Assembly (NCBI RefSeq): GCF_019355555.1
Contig: NZ_CP072141.1
Coordinates: 1,668,001-1,732,000, forward strand
Origin: Rhizobium sp. L51/94
Lineage (GTDB): Bacteria > Pseudomonadota > Alphaproteobacteria > Rhizobiales > Rhizobiaceae
Direction: 5' to 3'
DNA: 64,000 nt
In this document: piece after piece, positions 35,176 to 45,136 of the stretch
How the letters are laid out: every line of letters starts with the position of its first letter
Numbering within the stretch: the stretch's first letter is position 1
The notes under the pieces: model-generated
Seen by the model: only the letters and a program-made list of their open reading frames with translations
Told to the model about the DNA's origin: nothing
The model's database searches: none
Position numbers and translations under genes: made by a program

Positions 35176-36426
35176 TTACTTCTCGAGCGAGACCACCACT
35201 TCGACGTGGGATGTCCAGAGGAACTGGTCGATCGGTGTTACCTTGGTGATGCGATAGCCGGCCTCGACGAGAATGGCGAGGTCGCGCGCCAGGGTCAGCG
35301 GATTGCAGGAGACCGCGACGATCTTCTTGACCGCCGAGCGCGCCAGTTCCTTGACCTGCGCTTCGGCGCCCGCGCGCGGCGGATCGAAGACGACGGCGTC
35401 GATATATTTGAACTCCTCCGTCATCAGCGGCCGGCGGAAAAGGTCGCGACGCTCCGTGCTGACGGGCTTCAGACCCTGCGTGGTGCGGGCGGCAAGATCG
35501 AGGGCCGCCAGCGCCTTGCCGTCGGATTCGGCGGCATGGACGCGACCGAGACGGGCAAGCCTCAGCGCAAAGGTGCCGGAGCCGGCGAACAGATCGACGA
35601 TGCGCTTGGCCTTGCCGATATGGGCGACAACCAGATCGGCCATCACGTCTTCGGCTTGCTTGGTCGCCTGGGTAAAGGCACCGGGCGGTGGCGAGACCTG
35701 CACGCCGCTGAAATCGATCATCGGCTTGGTCTTCTCGAGGATGATTTCGTCGTTCAGCGAAATGCGGGCGATGCCGCGAAGCGACAGGATGGTTTCGATG
35801 GCGGCGCGACGCTGTTCGTCCGAGAGCGCCTTGATGCCGTCGACGGCGATGTCGAGGCCGGCCAGCGTTTCCAGCACGCTGATGCGGAAAGCTTCTGCGT
35901 TGATCGACAGCGCCTTTGCCACCATGCGGATCGCCGGCAGCTTGCCGACGATATCCGGTGACGAGATGGGACATTCCTCGATGGCGACGATGTGATGGCT
36001 GTCCGCCTGGTTGAAGCCGATCAGCACGTCCTTCTCGGTGCGGCGTGCGGCAAACACCACGCGCCGGCGCTGGCCCGGATGGGCCGCCACCAGGTCGTCG
36101 ACGTCAGGCGTCAGTCCCTTCGACTTCAACGCGTCGATTACCAGCTGCCGCTTGAACGCCCGGTAAGGCACATCGGCGTAATGTTGCAGCGTGCAGCCGC
36201 CGCAGGTGCCGTTGACGCCATCGGGACCGAAGTGCCGGCACGGCGGCTCCTGCCGGTCGGGCGACGCCTTGAGGATGGACATCAACGTACCCTTGTCCTT
36301 GATCCGGGCAATCGCGACGCTCTCGCCAGGCAGGGTGAAGGGCACGAAGATCGGGCCGTTGGCATCATGGGCGATACCATCGCCCTGGCCGCCAAGCTTG
36401 TTGATGGTAACTGTTTCGGCGCTCAT
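35176..36426 (-). CDS. Class I SAM-dependent RNA (uracil-5-)methyltransferase, RlmD/TrmA type
   Basis: A 416-residue enzyme that methylates uridine C5 in rRNA or tRNA. It has an N-terminal TRAM-like beta barrel (~1-55) and four cysteines for an Fe-S cluster at 63, 75, 78 and 152 (PCRHFGP, TCGGC, EECPIS). The SAM motif is VDLFAGSGTFALRLA. The FDPPRAGAEAQ motif and nucleophile Cys374 in VSCNPLTLARD follow. The Fe-S set points to RlmD/RlmC-like rather than TrmA, but the exact target nucleotide is undecided. Its ATG overlaps the tlyA stop codon by 4 nt (ATGA), so the two are translationally coupled. Confidence 0.93.
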   Translation of the reverse strand: MSAETVTINKLGGQGDGIAHDANGPIFVPFTLPGESVAIARIKDKGTLMSILKASPDRQEPPCRHFGPDGVNGTCGGCTLQHYADVPYRAFKRQLVIDALKSKGLTPDVDDLVAAHPGQRRRVVFAARRTEKDVLIGFNQADSHHIVAIEECPISSPDIVGKLPAIRMVAKALSINAEAFRISVLETLAGLDIAVDGIKALSDEQRRAAIETILSLRGIARISLNDEIILEKTKPMIDFSGVQVSPPPGAFTQATKQAEDVMADLVVAHIGKAKRIVDLFAGSGTFALRLARLGRVHAAESDGKALAALDLAARTTQGLKPVSTERRDLFRRPLMTEEFKYIDAVVFDPPRAGAEAQVKELARSAVKKIVAVSCNPLTLARDLAILVEAGYRITKVTPIDQFLWTSHVEVVVSLEK

Positions 36427-37178
36427 GGCTTGCGTCCCGCCAATAGGAATTCATGGTTTCCGTCGCCGCCGGCAATCGGCGAGGGGATAAGGCCAAGCGT
36501 TTCCCAGCCCATTTCGTCGACCAGCCAGCGCTCGAGGTCGGCAGCCACGTCGGGCGCCGTTTCCGGTAGTTTCAACAGGCCGGCCTTGCTGACGGCTTCG
36601 CGGCCGGCCTCGAACTGCGGCTTGACCAGCAGCACGCAGAAGGCGCCGGCTTCGGCAAGCTCGAGGGCCGGCACCAGCGCCAGCTTCAGCGAGATGAACG
36701 ACACATCGGAGACGATGAAGGTGATGGCGCGGTTGTCGATATCGTCCGATGTCAGGTAGCGGGCGTTGAGGCCCTCGATGCTGGTGACACGCTCGTCGCC
36801 GGCGACGCGCGGATGGATCTGGCCATGGCCGACATCGATGGAGGTGACATGTGCGGCGCCGCGCTGCAGCAGTACTTCGGTAAAGCCGCCGGCGGATGCG
36901 CCGACGTCCAGACAGTCGTGACCGGCCGGATCGAGCTTGAAATGGTCGAGCGCCGCGACCAGCTTCAGCGCCGCGCGCGAAACGTAGTCCTGTGCGGGAT
37001 CGTCGATTTCGAGCACGACATCGTCGGCAAAGGTCATGCTTGCCTTGGTGATGACCTTGCCGTCGACCTTGACGGTGCCACGCTGGATGGCGTCACGGGC
37101 GCGGGATCGGCTAGCCACGAGGCCTCGCGACAGGACAAGCTGATCGAGGCGGTACTGGGGAGGAAATTGTTCTGACAT
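36423..37178 (-). CDS. tlyA: TlyA family rRNA (cytidine-2'-O)-methyltransferase
   Basis: 251 residues. The N-terminal S4 RNA-binding domain (~8-65) has RLDQLVLSRGLVASRSRARDAI. A FtsJ/RrmJ-type methyltransferase domain has CLDVGASAGGFTEVLLQRGA (SAM motif I), SDVSFISLKLALVPAL and LVKPQFEAGRE. Mycobacterial TlyA 2'-O-methylates C1409 of 16S and C1920 of 23S rRNA; rhizobial homologues are named by similarity (also hemolysin-like). The ATG at 37178 is preferred on the family N-terminus. Upstream in-frame codons are not conserved. Coupled to the downstream methyltransferase. Confidence 0.93.
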   Translation of the reverse strand: MSEQFPPQYRLDQLVLSRGLVASRSRARDAIQRGTVKVDGKVITKASMTFADDVVLEIDDPAQDYVSRAALKLVAALDHFKLDPAGHDCLDVGASAGGFTEVLLQRGAAHVTSIDVGHGQIHPRVAGDERVTSIEGLNARYLTSDDIDNRAITFIVSDVSFISLKLALVPALELAEAGAFCVLLVKPQFEAGREAVSKAGLLKLPETAPDVAADLERWLVDEMGWETLGLIPSPIAGGDGNHEFLLAGRKP

Positions 37179-37609
37179 GGCCTGTCCATGACCGCCAATG
37201 CCATCAGTTGCAAGCTTTTTATATGTCTCAAGCCGATCTCCGCCTGTTTCCAACGCCTGCCGGCCCGGAATCCGCCTGCGTCATCAGCTGCCCGCCAACG
37301 AAACAGGCACTGGCATCACGAAGTCCCGGCGACGACCTCCCCGATGACCGCGACGGTCTTAATGTCTGCCGGAATGCTTGGGGATCGTGCTTCGGTGCGC
37401 AACCATCGCGCTATCGAAGTTAAACGATTGGAAAGCTATGAGCGCTAACGTTGCGGCCATTGCGATGGCCCCTCGAGGGCCAAGCCCGCCATGATGGCAT
37501 CTGCCAGGTCGCGCCTATCCGATCATGTTTCATCAATTTGACCTCTCGCTGCGTTCCATGGCGCCGCGAGGGATGTTCTCTGAGGACAGCGCTCAGGAGG
37601 CGCTTGGCG
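37179..37609. other. Intergenic region between tlyA and chemoreceptor gene
   Basis: 431 bp between divergent genes. It includes a small 6-bp hairpin TGGCCC/GGGCCA at 37466-37482 and AT-rich patches near 37420. I see no convincing ORF; short frames have atypical composition. It probably contains both promoters. Confidence 0.5.
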
Positions 37610-39610
37610 ATGTCTGCTAAAAATCTTTCTCTGAATGGCAAGCTGGCGATTACGTTCGTCGCGCTCATTCTGCTTTTCGTTTCCGTCTCGGCCTTCGTCT
37701 ATTCGAAGGCACGCGTCTCGGCGGCAGCCGCCACCGAACAGGCGCAGTCACAGAAATTCGTCAACCTCGTCGATGACTCCCTGCAGGCCATGCTGGAGCA
37801 GGCGGTCAATCTGCGCGGCTTCCTGCTGTTCCGCAGCAACAGCACCTATGGCGATCTCTTCGCCAACCGCGACCGCATGCTGAAGAGCATCACGGCTGCA
37901 AAGGACGTCGCCGGCGGCCATGCCGATATGCAACAGGCCCTCGATACCATGCAGAAGACGGCCGATCTCTATTTCCACCAGCTGGCCGAGCCACAGGCGA
38001 AGGCCCGCAAGGAAACCGAGATGCCGGTCGACCAGATCGTCAAGATCGGTGTCAATGAAGCCAAGGGCCAGCTGGACGGTTTCCGCGATGCCGCAGCCAA
38101 GGTCAAGCAGATCGCCCGCAGCCAGGCCGATGTGCTGGCCGCGACGCAGGCCAAAGCCAACAGCGACCTGAGCTGGACGCTCATCCTCGGCGGTATCGTT
38201 GCTTCGCTCGCTGCCGCCATCCTCGCCTTTCTCCTGTCGCGCACCATCGTCAAGCCCATCGTTGGCATGACAGCGGCCATGGGTCGGCTGGCCGGCGGCG
38301 ACAACAACGTCGAGGTTCCTGGCTCGGGACGCGGCGACGAGGTCGGCCGCATGGCCGAAGCCGTGCTGGTGTTCAAGGACGCCGCAATCGAGAAACTGCG
38401 TCTTGCCGGTGAAACCGAGCGCATGCGCAGCGACGCCGAGCGACGCCGCCACATGGACGACGACCAGAAGGCCCGCGAAGAGGCAGAACTGCGTTTCGCC
38501 ATGGACGCGCTGGCCGCCGGCCTGTCGACATTGGCAAGCGGCGATGTCGCTGCCCGCCTCGAGCAGGTCTTCGCCCCGCAATTCGACAGCGTCCGCATCG
38601 ACTTCAACAATGCCGCTGAAAAGCTCGACGTGACGCTGCAGTCCGTCGGCGACAATGCCTCGGCCATCAGTGCCGGTGCCGACGAGATCCGTACTGCCGC
38701 CGACGATCTTGCGCGCCGTACCGAACAGCAGGCAGCATCGGTGGAGGAAACGGCCGCAGCCCTCGAGCAGGTGGTGACAACCGTGCGCGACTCCGCCAAG
38801 CGCGCCGAAGACGTCGGTCATCTCGTCGAGCGCGCCCGCCTTGGCGCCGAGCGCTCCGGCGACGTCGTCCGCAAGGCGGTTTCGGCGATGCACGAGATCG
38901 AAAAATCATCGGGCGAAATCAGCAACATCATCAGCGTCATCGATGACATTGCCTTCCAGACCAACCTTCTGGCTCTCAACGCCGGTGTCGAAGCTGCGCG
39001 TGCCGGCGAGGCGGGCAAAGGCTTTGCCGTCGTCGCCCAGGAAGTCCGCGAACTCGCCCAGCGCTCGGCAAAAGCTGCCAAGGAGATCAAGGCGCTGATC
39101 AACACGTCGGGTACGCAGGTCAATGCCGGCGTGGCGCTCGTCGGTGAAACCGGCAAGGCACTGGAGGCGATCGTTTCCGAGGTCCGCGAGATCAACCAGA
39201 ACATCGCCGCGATCGTCATCTCGACCCGCGAACAGTCGACCGGCCTTCAGGAGATCAACCTCGCCGTCAACGCCATGGACCAGGGCACCCAGCAGAACGC
39301 GGCCATGGTCGAGGAGCAGACGGCTGCAAGCCATTCGCTCGCAAGCGAAGCCAGCGCCCTCGACGACCTCCTCCGCCAGTTCAGGCTAAGCAAGGGCCGC
39401 CACCCACAGATATCGAAGCCCGCCGCCTTCGCTCCGAAGCCTGCGACGGCGCCCAGGCCCGCTGCGTCCAGAATTAGCGCCGCCACAGACCGCACCCGCG
39501 CGGTAACCTCGCCGGCACGAGCCCTTGGGCAGACGCTCGCGAAAGCCCTCAGCGGCGGCAAGCCATCCACCGCCAGCGCCCCGGCTCAGGAAAACTGGGA
39601 AGAATTCTGA
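37610..39610 (+). CDS. Methyl-accepting chemotaxis protein with CheR/CheB docking pentapeptide
   Basis: A 666-residue transmembrane chemoreceptor. TM1 is at ~13-33, then a helical periplasmic domain (~34-190, CHASE3/4HB-like) and TM2 at ~195-217. HAMP follows at ~218-270, then a second HAMP-like stretch to ~370. The MCP signalling domain carries [23 protein letters not shown] ~80-residue Ala/Pro/Lys-rich flexible tail ends in Asn-Trp-Glu-Glu-Phe, the xWxxF pentapeptide that tethers CheR and CheB in high-abundance receptors. The ATG at 37610 has AGGAGG 9 nt upstream; an upstream in-frame extension is not conserved. It lies between tlyA and dxs with the AraC/SDR group. Ligand unknown. Confidence 0.92.
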   Translation: MSAKNLSLNGKLAITFVALILLFVSVSAFVYSKARVSAAAATEQAQSQKFVNLVDDSLQAMLEQAVNLRGFLLFRSNSTYGDLFANRDRMLKSITAAKDVAGGHADMQQALDTMQKTADLYFHQLAEPQAKARKETEMPVDQIVKIGVNEAKGQLDGFRDAAAKVKQIARSQADVLAATQAKANSDLSWTLILGGIVASLAAAILAFLLSRTIVKPIVGMTAAMGRLAGGDNNVEVPGSGRGDEVGRMAEAVLVFKDAAIEKLRLAGETERMRSDAERRRHMDDDQKAREEAELRFAMDALAAGLSTLASGDVAARLEQVFAPQFDSVRIDFNNAAEKLDVTLQSVGDNASAISAGADEIRTAADDLARRTEQQAASVEETAAALEQVVTTVRDSAKRAEDVGHLVERARLGAERSGDVVRKAVSAMHEIEKSSGEISNIISVIDDIAFQTNLLALNAGVEAARAGEAGKGFAVVAQEVRELAQRSAKAAKEIKALINTSGTQVNAGVALVGETGKALEAIVSEVREINQNIAAIVISTREQSTGLQEINLAVNAMDQGTQQNAAMVEEQTAASHSLASEASALDDLLRQFRLSKGRHPQISKPAAFAPKPATAPRPAASRISAATDRTRAVTSPARALGQTLAKALSGGKPSTASAPAQENWEEF

Positions 39611-39639
39611 GAACTGGCTGATAAATCCGAGTTCAACGA

Positions 39640-39667
39640 AAAGGGCGGTGCAGCAGCATCGCCCTTT
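39640..39667. terminator. Bidirectional terminator between chemoreceptor and araC-type gene
   Basis: The stem AAAGGGCG / CGCCCTTT with a 12-nt loop, 29 bp after the chemoreceptor stop codon and directly next to the stop of the convergent regulator gene. The A/T ends supply short T-runs on each strand. Confidence 0.75.
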
Positions 39668-40558
39668 CTAGTTTGGCGCGGCGGGTGTGGCGGTGCTACG
39701 CATCCGTGCCACGTCGCGCCGGGGCGTCTCCCGGTGGGTGCGGCGATAATCGCGGCTGAATTGGGAAGGGCTGTCGTAGCCCACCCGAAAGCCAGCTTCG
39801 GCCGCTGTCAGTCCTTCGATCATCATCAGCCGCCGTGCCTCCTGAAGACGGATCTGCGTCCGGAACTGCAGCGGGCTCATCTCCGTCGTCGTTCGAAAAT
39901 GCTCGTAGAATGACGACGGGCTCATGCCGGCGATATTGGCGAGATCCTGGATTGCAAACGGTGCTTGAAAGTTCCGGCAGATATAGTCGATGGCGCGGCC
40001 GATCTGGTTGAGGCGGCTTTCGCCATTGGCAATCTGCCGCAGCATGGCGCCCTGCGGCCCGCCGAGCAGGCGATAGAGGATTTCCCGTTCGACGAGCGGT
40101 GCCAGCGCCGCCGCATCCTCCGGTTCGTCCAGCAGCATCAGCATCCGCGCAACAGCATCGATGAGCTTCGGCGTCGTGGCGCTGAGGCGGGCTGCCGGGG
40201 CGTTGTCGACGCGCGTGGGGGTTGTCGACACCATCTCCGCGAGAATACCGGCGTCGAACTCGAGCTTGAAGCAGAGATACGGTTCGCAGGCGCTTGCCTC
40301 GATCACGGCGCCGATGACGGGCAGGTCGATGCCGACGACCAGATAATGAGCCGCGTCGTAGACAAGACTGGTCTCGCCGATCACGGCCCGCTTGCGACCT
40401 TGGGCAACGATGCAGCAGGAGGGCCGATAGAGTGTGTGGACGGGCTCCGTTTCGGCCGAACAGCGGATCAGCCCGACGCGGGGGATGGCGGTATCGTAGC
40501 TGCCGTCTTCCGGTGCGTGGCGGTTGATCAATCCTGCGAGTTCGGCAATGGTTTCCAT
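39668..40558 (-). CDS. AraC family transcriptional regulator (YqhC-like)
   Basis: A 296-residue regulator. The N-terminal AraC_N (cupin-like) domain has TLYRPSCCIVAQGRKRAVIGETSLVYDAAHYLVVGIDLPV (typical of the YqhC group). The C-terminal ~100 residues form two helix-turn-helix units with IQDLANIAGMSPSSFYEHFRTTTEMSPLQF and AAEAGFRVGYDSPSQFSRDYRR. It is transcribed divergently from the SDR gene with a 167-bp spacer, the standard arrangement for a regulator of that gene. YqhC controls aldehyde reductase genes in E. coli, so an aldehyde or carbonyl stress signal is plausible, but inferred. Confidence 0.92.
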   Translation of the reverse strand: METIAELAGLINRHAPEDGSYDTAIPRVGLIRCSAETEPVHTLYRPSCCIVAQGRKRAVIGETSLVYDAAHYLVVGIDLPVIGAVIEASACEPYLCFKLEFDAGILAEMVSTTPTRVDNAPAARLSATTPKLIDAVARMLMLLDEPEDAAALAPLVEREILYRLLGGPQGAMLRQIANGESRLNQIGRAIDYICRNFQAPFAIQDLANIAGMSPSSFYEHFRTTTEMSPLQFRTQIRLQEARRLMMIEGLTAAEAGFRVGYDSPSQFSRDYRRTHRETPRRDVARMRSTATPAAPN

Positions 40559-40725
40559 AGTCGCACTATGTCCCGGCGAAAGCTTGTTGCCAAGACCAAG
40601 GGGGCGCTTTCGGAGGATCGTGCAAGAAATTCGGAAAAGCTGTCTACCGCCATCTTGGTCTTGAAGTCAGGTTGTGGCCAACAAAGACGGCAATTCCGTC
40701 GTCTCTTTGCTGGAAGGACATTTGA

Positions 40726-41457
40726 ATGACAGGCATCAGGGACAAGGTGGTTCTGATCACCGGCGCAAGCAGCGGCATCGGCGCAGCCGTGGCCATCGAA
40801 CTCGCCGCAGCAGGCGCCCGCGTCGTCATCGGGGCAAGACGCAAGGACCGGCTCGACACGCTGAAGGCAGAGATCGAAGCCAGCGGCGGAACGGTGCTTT
40901 TGCAGGCTCTCGATGTCACTAGCCGCAGGGACATGGACGCCTTCGTTGCGGCCGGCATGGAGGCATTCGGTCGTATCGACGTGCTCGTCAACAATGCCGG
41001 GATCATGCCGCTGTCGCCGATGGCGTTGCTCAAGGTCGAGGAATGGGACCGCATGATCGATGTCAACATCAAGGGCGTTCTCTATGGCATCGCTGCCGTG
41101 CTGCCGATCATGAACCGGCAGGAGACCGGGCAGATCATCAACGTCTCGTCGATCGGTGGACTCGCGGTGTCGCCGACAGCCGCCGTCTATTGCGCCACGA
41201 AATATGCCGTCCGCGCTATCTCCGACGGCCTGCGGCAGGAAAACACCAAGCTGCGCGTCACCTGCGTCTATCCGGGCGTTGTCGAGTCGAAACTCGCGGA
41301 TACGATAACTGACCCAGCCACGGCCGAAGCCATGGTCGCCTATCGCAGCATTGCGTTGAAGCCCGAAGCCATCGCCCGGGCTATTCATCATGTCATCGCC
41401 CAGCCCGGGGATGTCGACACGAGCGAGATCGTCGTCCGACCGACGGCCGCAGCATGA
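40726..41457 (+). CDS. Short-chain dehydrogenase/reductase (SDR)
   Basis: A 243-residue classical SDR oxidoreductase. The NAD(P)-binding motif is TGASSGIG (residues ~12-19), with an Arg-rich segment (GARRKDR) after the second strand suggesting NADP preference. NNAG lies at ~90, and the active site is NVSSIGG with YCATK (Tyr-x3-Lys). The substrate is unknown; together with the divergent YqhC-like regulator it could reduce reactive carbonyls. The ATG at 40726 is well placed. The stop codon overlaps a possible start of the next ORF. Confidence 0.92.
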   Translation: MTGIRDKVVLITGASSGIGAAVAIELAAAGARVVIGARRKDRLDTLKAEIEASGGTVLLQALDVTSRRDMDAFVAAGMEAFGRIDVLVNNAGIMPLSPMALLKVEEWDRMIDVNIKGVLYGIAAVLPIMNRQETGQIINVSSIGGLAVSPTAAVYCATKYAVRAISDGLRQENTKLRVTCVYPGVVESKLADTITDPATAEAMVAYRSIALKPEAIARAIHHVIAQPGDVDTSEIVVRPTAAA

Positions 41458-41492
41458 CGACAGATCCATCACGCAACGATGAGGTCCGGACA

Positions 41493-41729
41493 ATGTCCCA
41501 TCCCTATGTCGGCTTGTGGATGACTGCCGATGGCCTCATCCGACACCGTCTTCTCCCGGACAACCGCTACGATGAAGCCCGTGGACAGCGCGAAAGCGCC
41601 TACCGTGGCCGCTACGAGGTAAGCGGCACCCACATCGAATACTGGGACGATACCGGCTTCACGGCCGATGGCGATTTCATCGACGGCGTGTTGCACCACG
41701 CCGGGATGGTTCTCTACCGCGCCGGCTGA
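41493..41729 (+). CDS. Atu4866 domain protein
   Basis: A 78-residue small protein that I recognise as the Atu4866-type domain (MSHPYVGLWMTADGLIRHRLLPDNRYDEARG ... GVLHHAGMVLYRAG), a small beta-barrel-like fold seen mainly in Agrobacterium and relatives, function unknown. The ATG at 41493 has GAGG 8 nt upstream. An alternative in-frame ATG at 41454, overlapping the SDR stop codon, would add 13 residues but has no ribosome site. It is cotranscribed with the SDR gene and probably works with it. Confidence 0.8.
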   Translation: MSHPYVGLWMTADGLIRHRLLPDNRYDEARGQRESAYRGRYEVSGTHIEYWDDTGFTADGDFIDGVLHHAGMVLYRAG

Positions 41730-41750
41730 TCGGAGCGCTTGCCTTCCATA

Positions 41751-43667
41751 TCAGCCGGCGATGCCGGCAATATTCGGGCGTCCGAGCGCCTTGAAGACAG
41801 TCTGGACGATGTTGGCGCGGTCGAGACCGGCATAGGCGAGCATCGCCTCGGGCTTGGCCTGCTCCATCCAGATGTCTGGCATGACGAGCGAGCGGATCTT
41901 CAGGCCGATATCGAGCAGGCCGTCTGTAGCGAGGAACTGCAGCACATGGCCTGCAAAGCCGCCGACGGAACCTTCCTCGATGAGGATCAGCACCTCGTGA
42001 TGGTGGGCCAGCTGGCGGATCAGGTCGTGGTCCAGCGGTTTTGCAAAGCGCGCATCGGCGACCGTCGTCGACAGGCCGGCAGCATCGAGATCCTCGGCGG
42101 CCAGCAGGCTGTCGGCCAGCCGCGTCCCAAACGACAGCAGCGCCACCTTCGAGCCCTGCTTGACGATGCGGCCCTTGCCGATCTGGAGGATCTCACCACG
42201 CTCCGGCATTTCGATGCCGACACCTTCGCCGCGCGGGTAGCGGAAAGAAATCGGACCGTCGTCATAAGCGGCAGCAGTGCGTACCATATGCTTCAACTCC
42301 GCCTCGTCGGACGCGGCCATGACCACGAAGCCGGGCAGAGTGGCAAGGAAAGTGGTGTCGAACGAACCGGCATGGGTCGGCCCGTCGGCGCCGACGAAGC
42401 CGGCCCGGTCGATGGGGAAGCGCACCGGAAGCCCCTGGATTGCCACATCGTGCACCACCTGGTCGTAGGCCCGCTGCAAGAAGGTCGAATACAACGCCGC
42501 AAACGGTTTGAAGCCTTCGGTGGCAAGACCCGCGGCAAAGGTCACGGCATGCTGCTCGGCGATGCCGACGTCGAAACAGCGCTTCGGAAAGATCTCCGCC
42601 AGCTTGTCGAGGCCGGTGCCGTTCGGCATGGCGGCGGTGATGCCGACGATCTTGTCGTCGAGCTTTGCCTCCTGGACGAGGGCGTCGGCAAAGACGCTGG
42701 TATAGCTCGGTGCGTTCGGCTTCACCTTGGCCTGCGTCCCGGTGATCACGTCGAACTTGTTGACGCCGTGATACTTGTCGGCGGCAGCTTCGGCCGGCGC
42801 ATAGCCCTTGCCCTTCTGTGTCACGACGTGGATCAACACCGGCCCTTGAGCATTATCGCGGACATTGCGCAGCACCGGCAGCAAGTGCTCGAACGAATGC
42901 CCGTCGATAGGGCCGATGTGATAGAAACCCATCTCCTCGAACATCGTGCCGCCCGTTACATATCCGCGCGCATGCTCGACGGCGCGGGTGATAGCGCGGT
43001 CGACGTTCTTGCCGAGATACGCAGTCAGCTTCTTGCCGATTTCCCGCATGCCCATATACGTCCGGCCAGATGCCAACCGCGCCAGATAGGCACTCATGGC
43101 GCCCGTCGGTGGCGCGATCGACATGTCGTTGTCGTTGAGGATGACGATCAGCCGTGCGTCCAGCGCGCCGGCATTGTTCAGCGCCTCATAGGCCATGCCG
43201 GCAGACATTGCGCCATCGCCGATGATGGCGATCACCTTGCGGGCGGTGTTGTCCAGTTCGGCTGCCACCGCCATGCCGAGACCGGCCGAGATCGACGTTG
43301 AGGAATGGGCCGCGCCGAAGGGATCGTATTCGCTCTCCGCCCGGCGGGTAAAGCCGGACAACCCGCCTTCCTGGCGCAGTGTACGGATGCGGTCGCGGCG
43401 CCCGGTGAGGATCTTGTGGGGATAGCACTGGTGGCCGACGTCGAAGATCAGCCGGTCGTTCGGCGTATCGAATACCTTGTGGATGGCAATCGTCAGCTCG
43501 ACAACCCCGAGGCCAGCACCGAGATGGCCGCCGGTGCGCGACACGGCATCGATCATCTCGTCGCGCACTTCACGCGCAAGCTGCGGCATGTCTCGGTCTT
43601 CCAGCTTGCGAAGGTCGGCGGGAAAGTCGACCTGATCCAGCAGCGGCGTCTTGGGCGATGATGTCAC
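41751..43667 (-). CDS. dxs: 1-deoxy-D-xylulose-5-phosphate synthase
   Basis: 638 residues, the normal Dxs length. It joins pyruvate and glyceraldehyde-3-phosphate with thiamine diphosphate, the first step of the MEP isoprenoid pathway. Visible are [16 protein letters not shown], the ThDP motif [19 protein letters not shown]...[20 protein letters not shown], the transketolase-like [21 protein letters not shown] and [18 protein letters not shown]. The GTG at 43667 is chosen because the family start ([19 protein letters not shown]) begins there and GAGG lies about 10 nt upstream. No ATG serves as well. In other rhizobia it is typically adjacent to tlyA; here ~4.6 kb of accessory genes intervene. 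Confidence 0.96.
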   Translation of the reverse strand: MTSSPKTPLLDQVDFPADLRKLEDRDMPQLAREVRDEMIDAVSRTGGHLGAGLGVVELTIAIHKVFDTPNDRLIFDVGHQCYPHKILTGRRDRIRTLRQEGGLSGFTRRAESEYDPFGAAHSSTSISAGLGMAVAAELDNTARKVIAIIGDGAMSAGMAYEALNNAGALDARLIVILNDNDMSIAPPTGAMSAYLARLASGRTYMGMREIGKKLTAYLGKNVDRAITRAVEHARGYVTGGTMFEEMGFYHIGPIDGHSFEHLLPVLRNVRDNAQGPVLIHVVTQKGKGYAPAEAAADKYHGVNKFDVITGTQAKVKPNAPSYTSVFADALVQEAKLDDKIVGITAAMPNGTGLDKLAEIFPKRCFDVGIAEQHAVTFAAGLATEGFKPFAALYSTFLQRAYDQVVHDVAIQGLPVRFPIDRAGFVGADGPTHAGSFDTTFLATLPGFVVMAASDEAELKHMVRTAAAYDDGPISFRYPRGEGVGIEMPERGEILQIGKGRIVKQGSKVALLSFGTRLADSLLAAEDLDAAGLSTTVADARFAKPLDHDLIRQLAHHHEVLILIEEGSVGGFAGHVLQFLATDGLLDIGLKIRSLVMPDIWMEQAKPEAMLAYAGLDRANIVQTVFKALGRPNIAGIAG

Positions 43668-43789
43668 AGGCTGGAGCCTCTTCTTATGTTCTTGGACGGG
43701 CGGCCCGCCATACCCGAAAATAGATCGTTGCGAAAGAAGCCGTTTCAAGGGGCTGCGGCAAGTTGGTCCCCTTCGGCCTGCGGGGCGAG

Positions 43790-44713
43790 TTAGCCTTCCG
43801 GCAGCGGAATGAATTCTTCCTCGTCGCCAGGGACGATATCGAAGCGGCCGGTGCGCCACTCTTCCTTCGCCTGTTCGATGCGCTCCTTCGAGGACGATAC
43901 GAAATTCCACCAGATATAGCGTTTCGAACTGAGTGCCGCACCCCCGAAAAGCATCAGGTGGCAGCCTTTTTCGGCAGCCGTCAGCGTGATCGCGTCGCCT
44001 GGGCGAAAGACCAGCAGCTGATCCGCCTCGAAACGGTCGCCAGCCACCATCAGCGCGCCCGACAGAACATAGACGGCGCGTTCCTCGTGGTCGGCGCCAA
44101 AGGGAAACGAACGGCCGGGCTCGAGTGCCAGGTCGACATAAAGCGTGTCGGAAAACACCTTCACCCGCGATGCCAGGCCGTCGAAGTTGCCGATGATCAC
44201 CCGCCCGGAGGCGCCGTCGCCGTCGATGACAGGCATGGCGCTTTTGTCGGTGTGCGAAAAGGATGGGTCGATCTCCTCCTTGTCCTCAGGCAAGGCAAGC
44301 CAGGTCTGCACGCCCGAGATCGACAGCGGATGGCCGCGCAGGTTGTCGGGCGTCCGCTCGGAGTGAACGATGCCACGGCCTGCTGTCATCAGGTTGAGAT
44401 CGCCCGGCCGGACGATCTTCTCGGTGCCAAGGCTGTCGAGATGGCGGATCTCGCCGTCGAACAGGTAGGTGACCGTGGACAGCCCGATATGGGGATGCGG
44501 CCGGACATCCATCGCCTGATCTCCCCGCAGCACCGCCGGTCCCATCCGGTCGAAGAAGATGAACGGCCCGACCAGCCGGCGCCGGCTCGTCGGCAGAGCC
44601 CGCCGCACGGAAAAACCGCCGATATCGGCGGTCCGCGGAATGATCAGCTGCTCAATGGCATCGGAGGCACGGGCATCGCCGGGAAGAGGGTCTTTGCCGG
44701 GGAAAAAGGACAT
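43790..44713 (-). CDS. Pirin family protein
   Basis: A 307-residue bicupin. The metal-binding set is in [30 protein letters not shown] (two His in HPH, later His and Glu). The usual [11 protein letters not shown] and [14 protein letters not shown] segments follow. Pirins show quercetin 2,3-dioxygenase activity in vitro or act as redox-sensing cofactors; the role here is unknown. The ATG at 44713 has AGGAG 7 nt upstream. A long in-frame upstream extension is not conserved. It lies between xseB and dxs. Confidence 0.92.
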   Translation of the reverse strand: MSFFPGKDPLPGDARASDAIEQLIIPRTADIGGFSVRRALPTSRRRLVGPFIFFDRMGPAVLRGDQAMDVRPHPHIGLSTVTYLFDGEIRHLDSLGTEKIVRPGDLNLMTAGRGIVHSERTPDNLRGHPLSISGVQTWLALPEDKEEIDPSFSHTDKSAMPVIDGDGASGRVIIGNFDGLASRVKVFSDTLYVDLALEPGRSFPFGADHEERAVYVLSGALMVAGDRFEADQLLVFRPGDAITLTAAEKGCHLMLFGGAALSSKRYIWWNFVSSSKERIEQAKEEWRTGRFDIVPGDEEEFIPLPEG

Positions 44714-44882
44714 CGGAATCTCCTGTCGGTGACGGCAGATTACCCGCTCATCCGTTGCGCGCCCAGCAGAACTTTGCCGCACGCAGCGCGCCTGTCGTAT
44801 AAGGCAACGGTCCGCCCCGCCGACAGATCTGCAAATTGCAGCACTGGATCGGTGGATGCCGGTTCGCATGCCGTCGGAGGCC

Positions 44883-45134
44883 TTACTGGCTGTCCAGCGG
44901 CTCCACGCCGACAGGCTTGCCGGCTCGGTCCAGGCGGATCTTTTCGATGCGGTTTTCGGCGGCGGAGAGCAGCGCTTCGCAATGCTTCTTCAGGGCTTCG
45001 CCGCGCTCGTAGATCTCGATGGATTCGTTCAGCGCCACGTCGCCGCGTTCCAGCCGCGCGACAATGCTTTCGAGTTCGGCAACAGCCTTTTCGAACGAGT
45101 AGTCGGACACATCCGGCTTGGCACTGTCAGTCAT
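44883..45134 (-). CDS. xseB: Exodeoxyribonuclease VII small subunit
   Basis: An 83-residue helical subunit that binds XseA to form exonuclease VII, a single-strand DNA nuclease. The signature [33 protein letters not shown]...[19 protein letters not shown] is complete. The ATG at 45134 lies 2 nt after the TGA of the upstream hydrolase gene and has AAGGG upstream; an in-frame TTG two codons earlier is less likely. No xseA gene is in the window, as expected because it is usually elsewhere. Confidence 0.95.
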   Translation of the reverse strand: MTDSAKPDVSDYSFEKAVAELESIVARLERGDVALNESIEIYERGEALKKHCEALLSAAENRIEKIRLDRAGKPVGVEPLDSQ

Positions 45135-45136
45135 CG

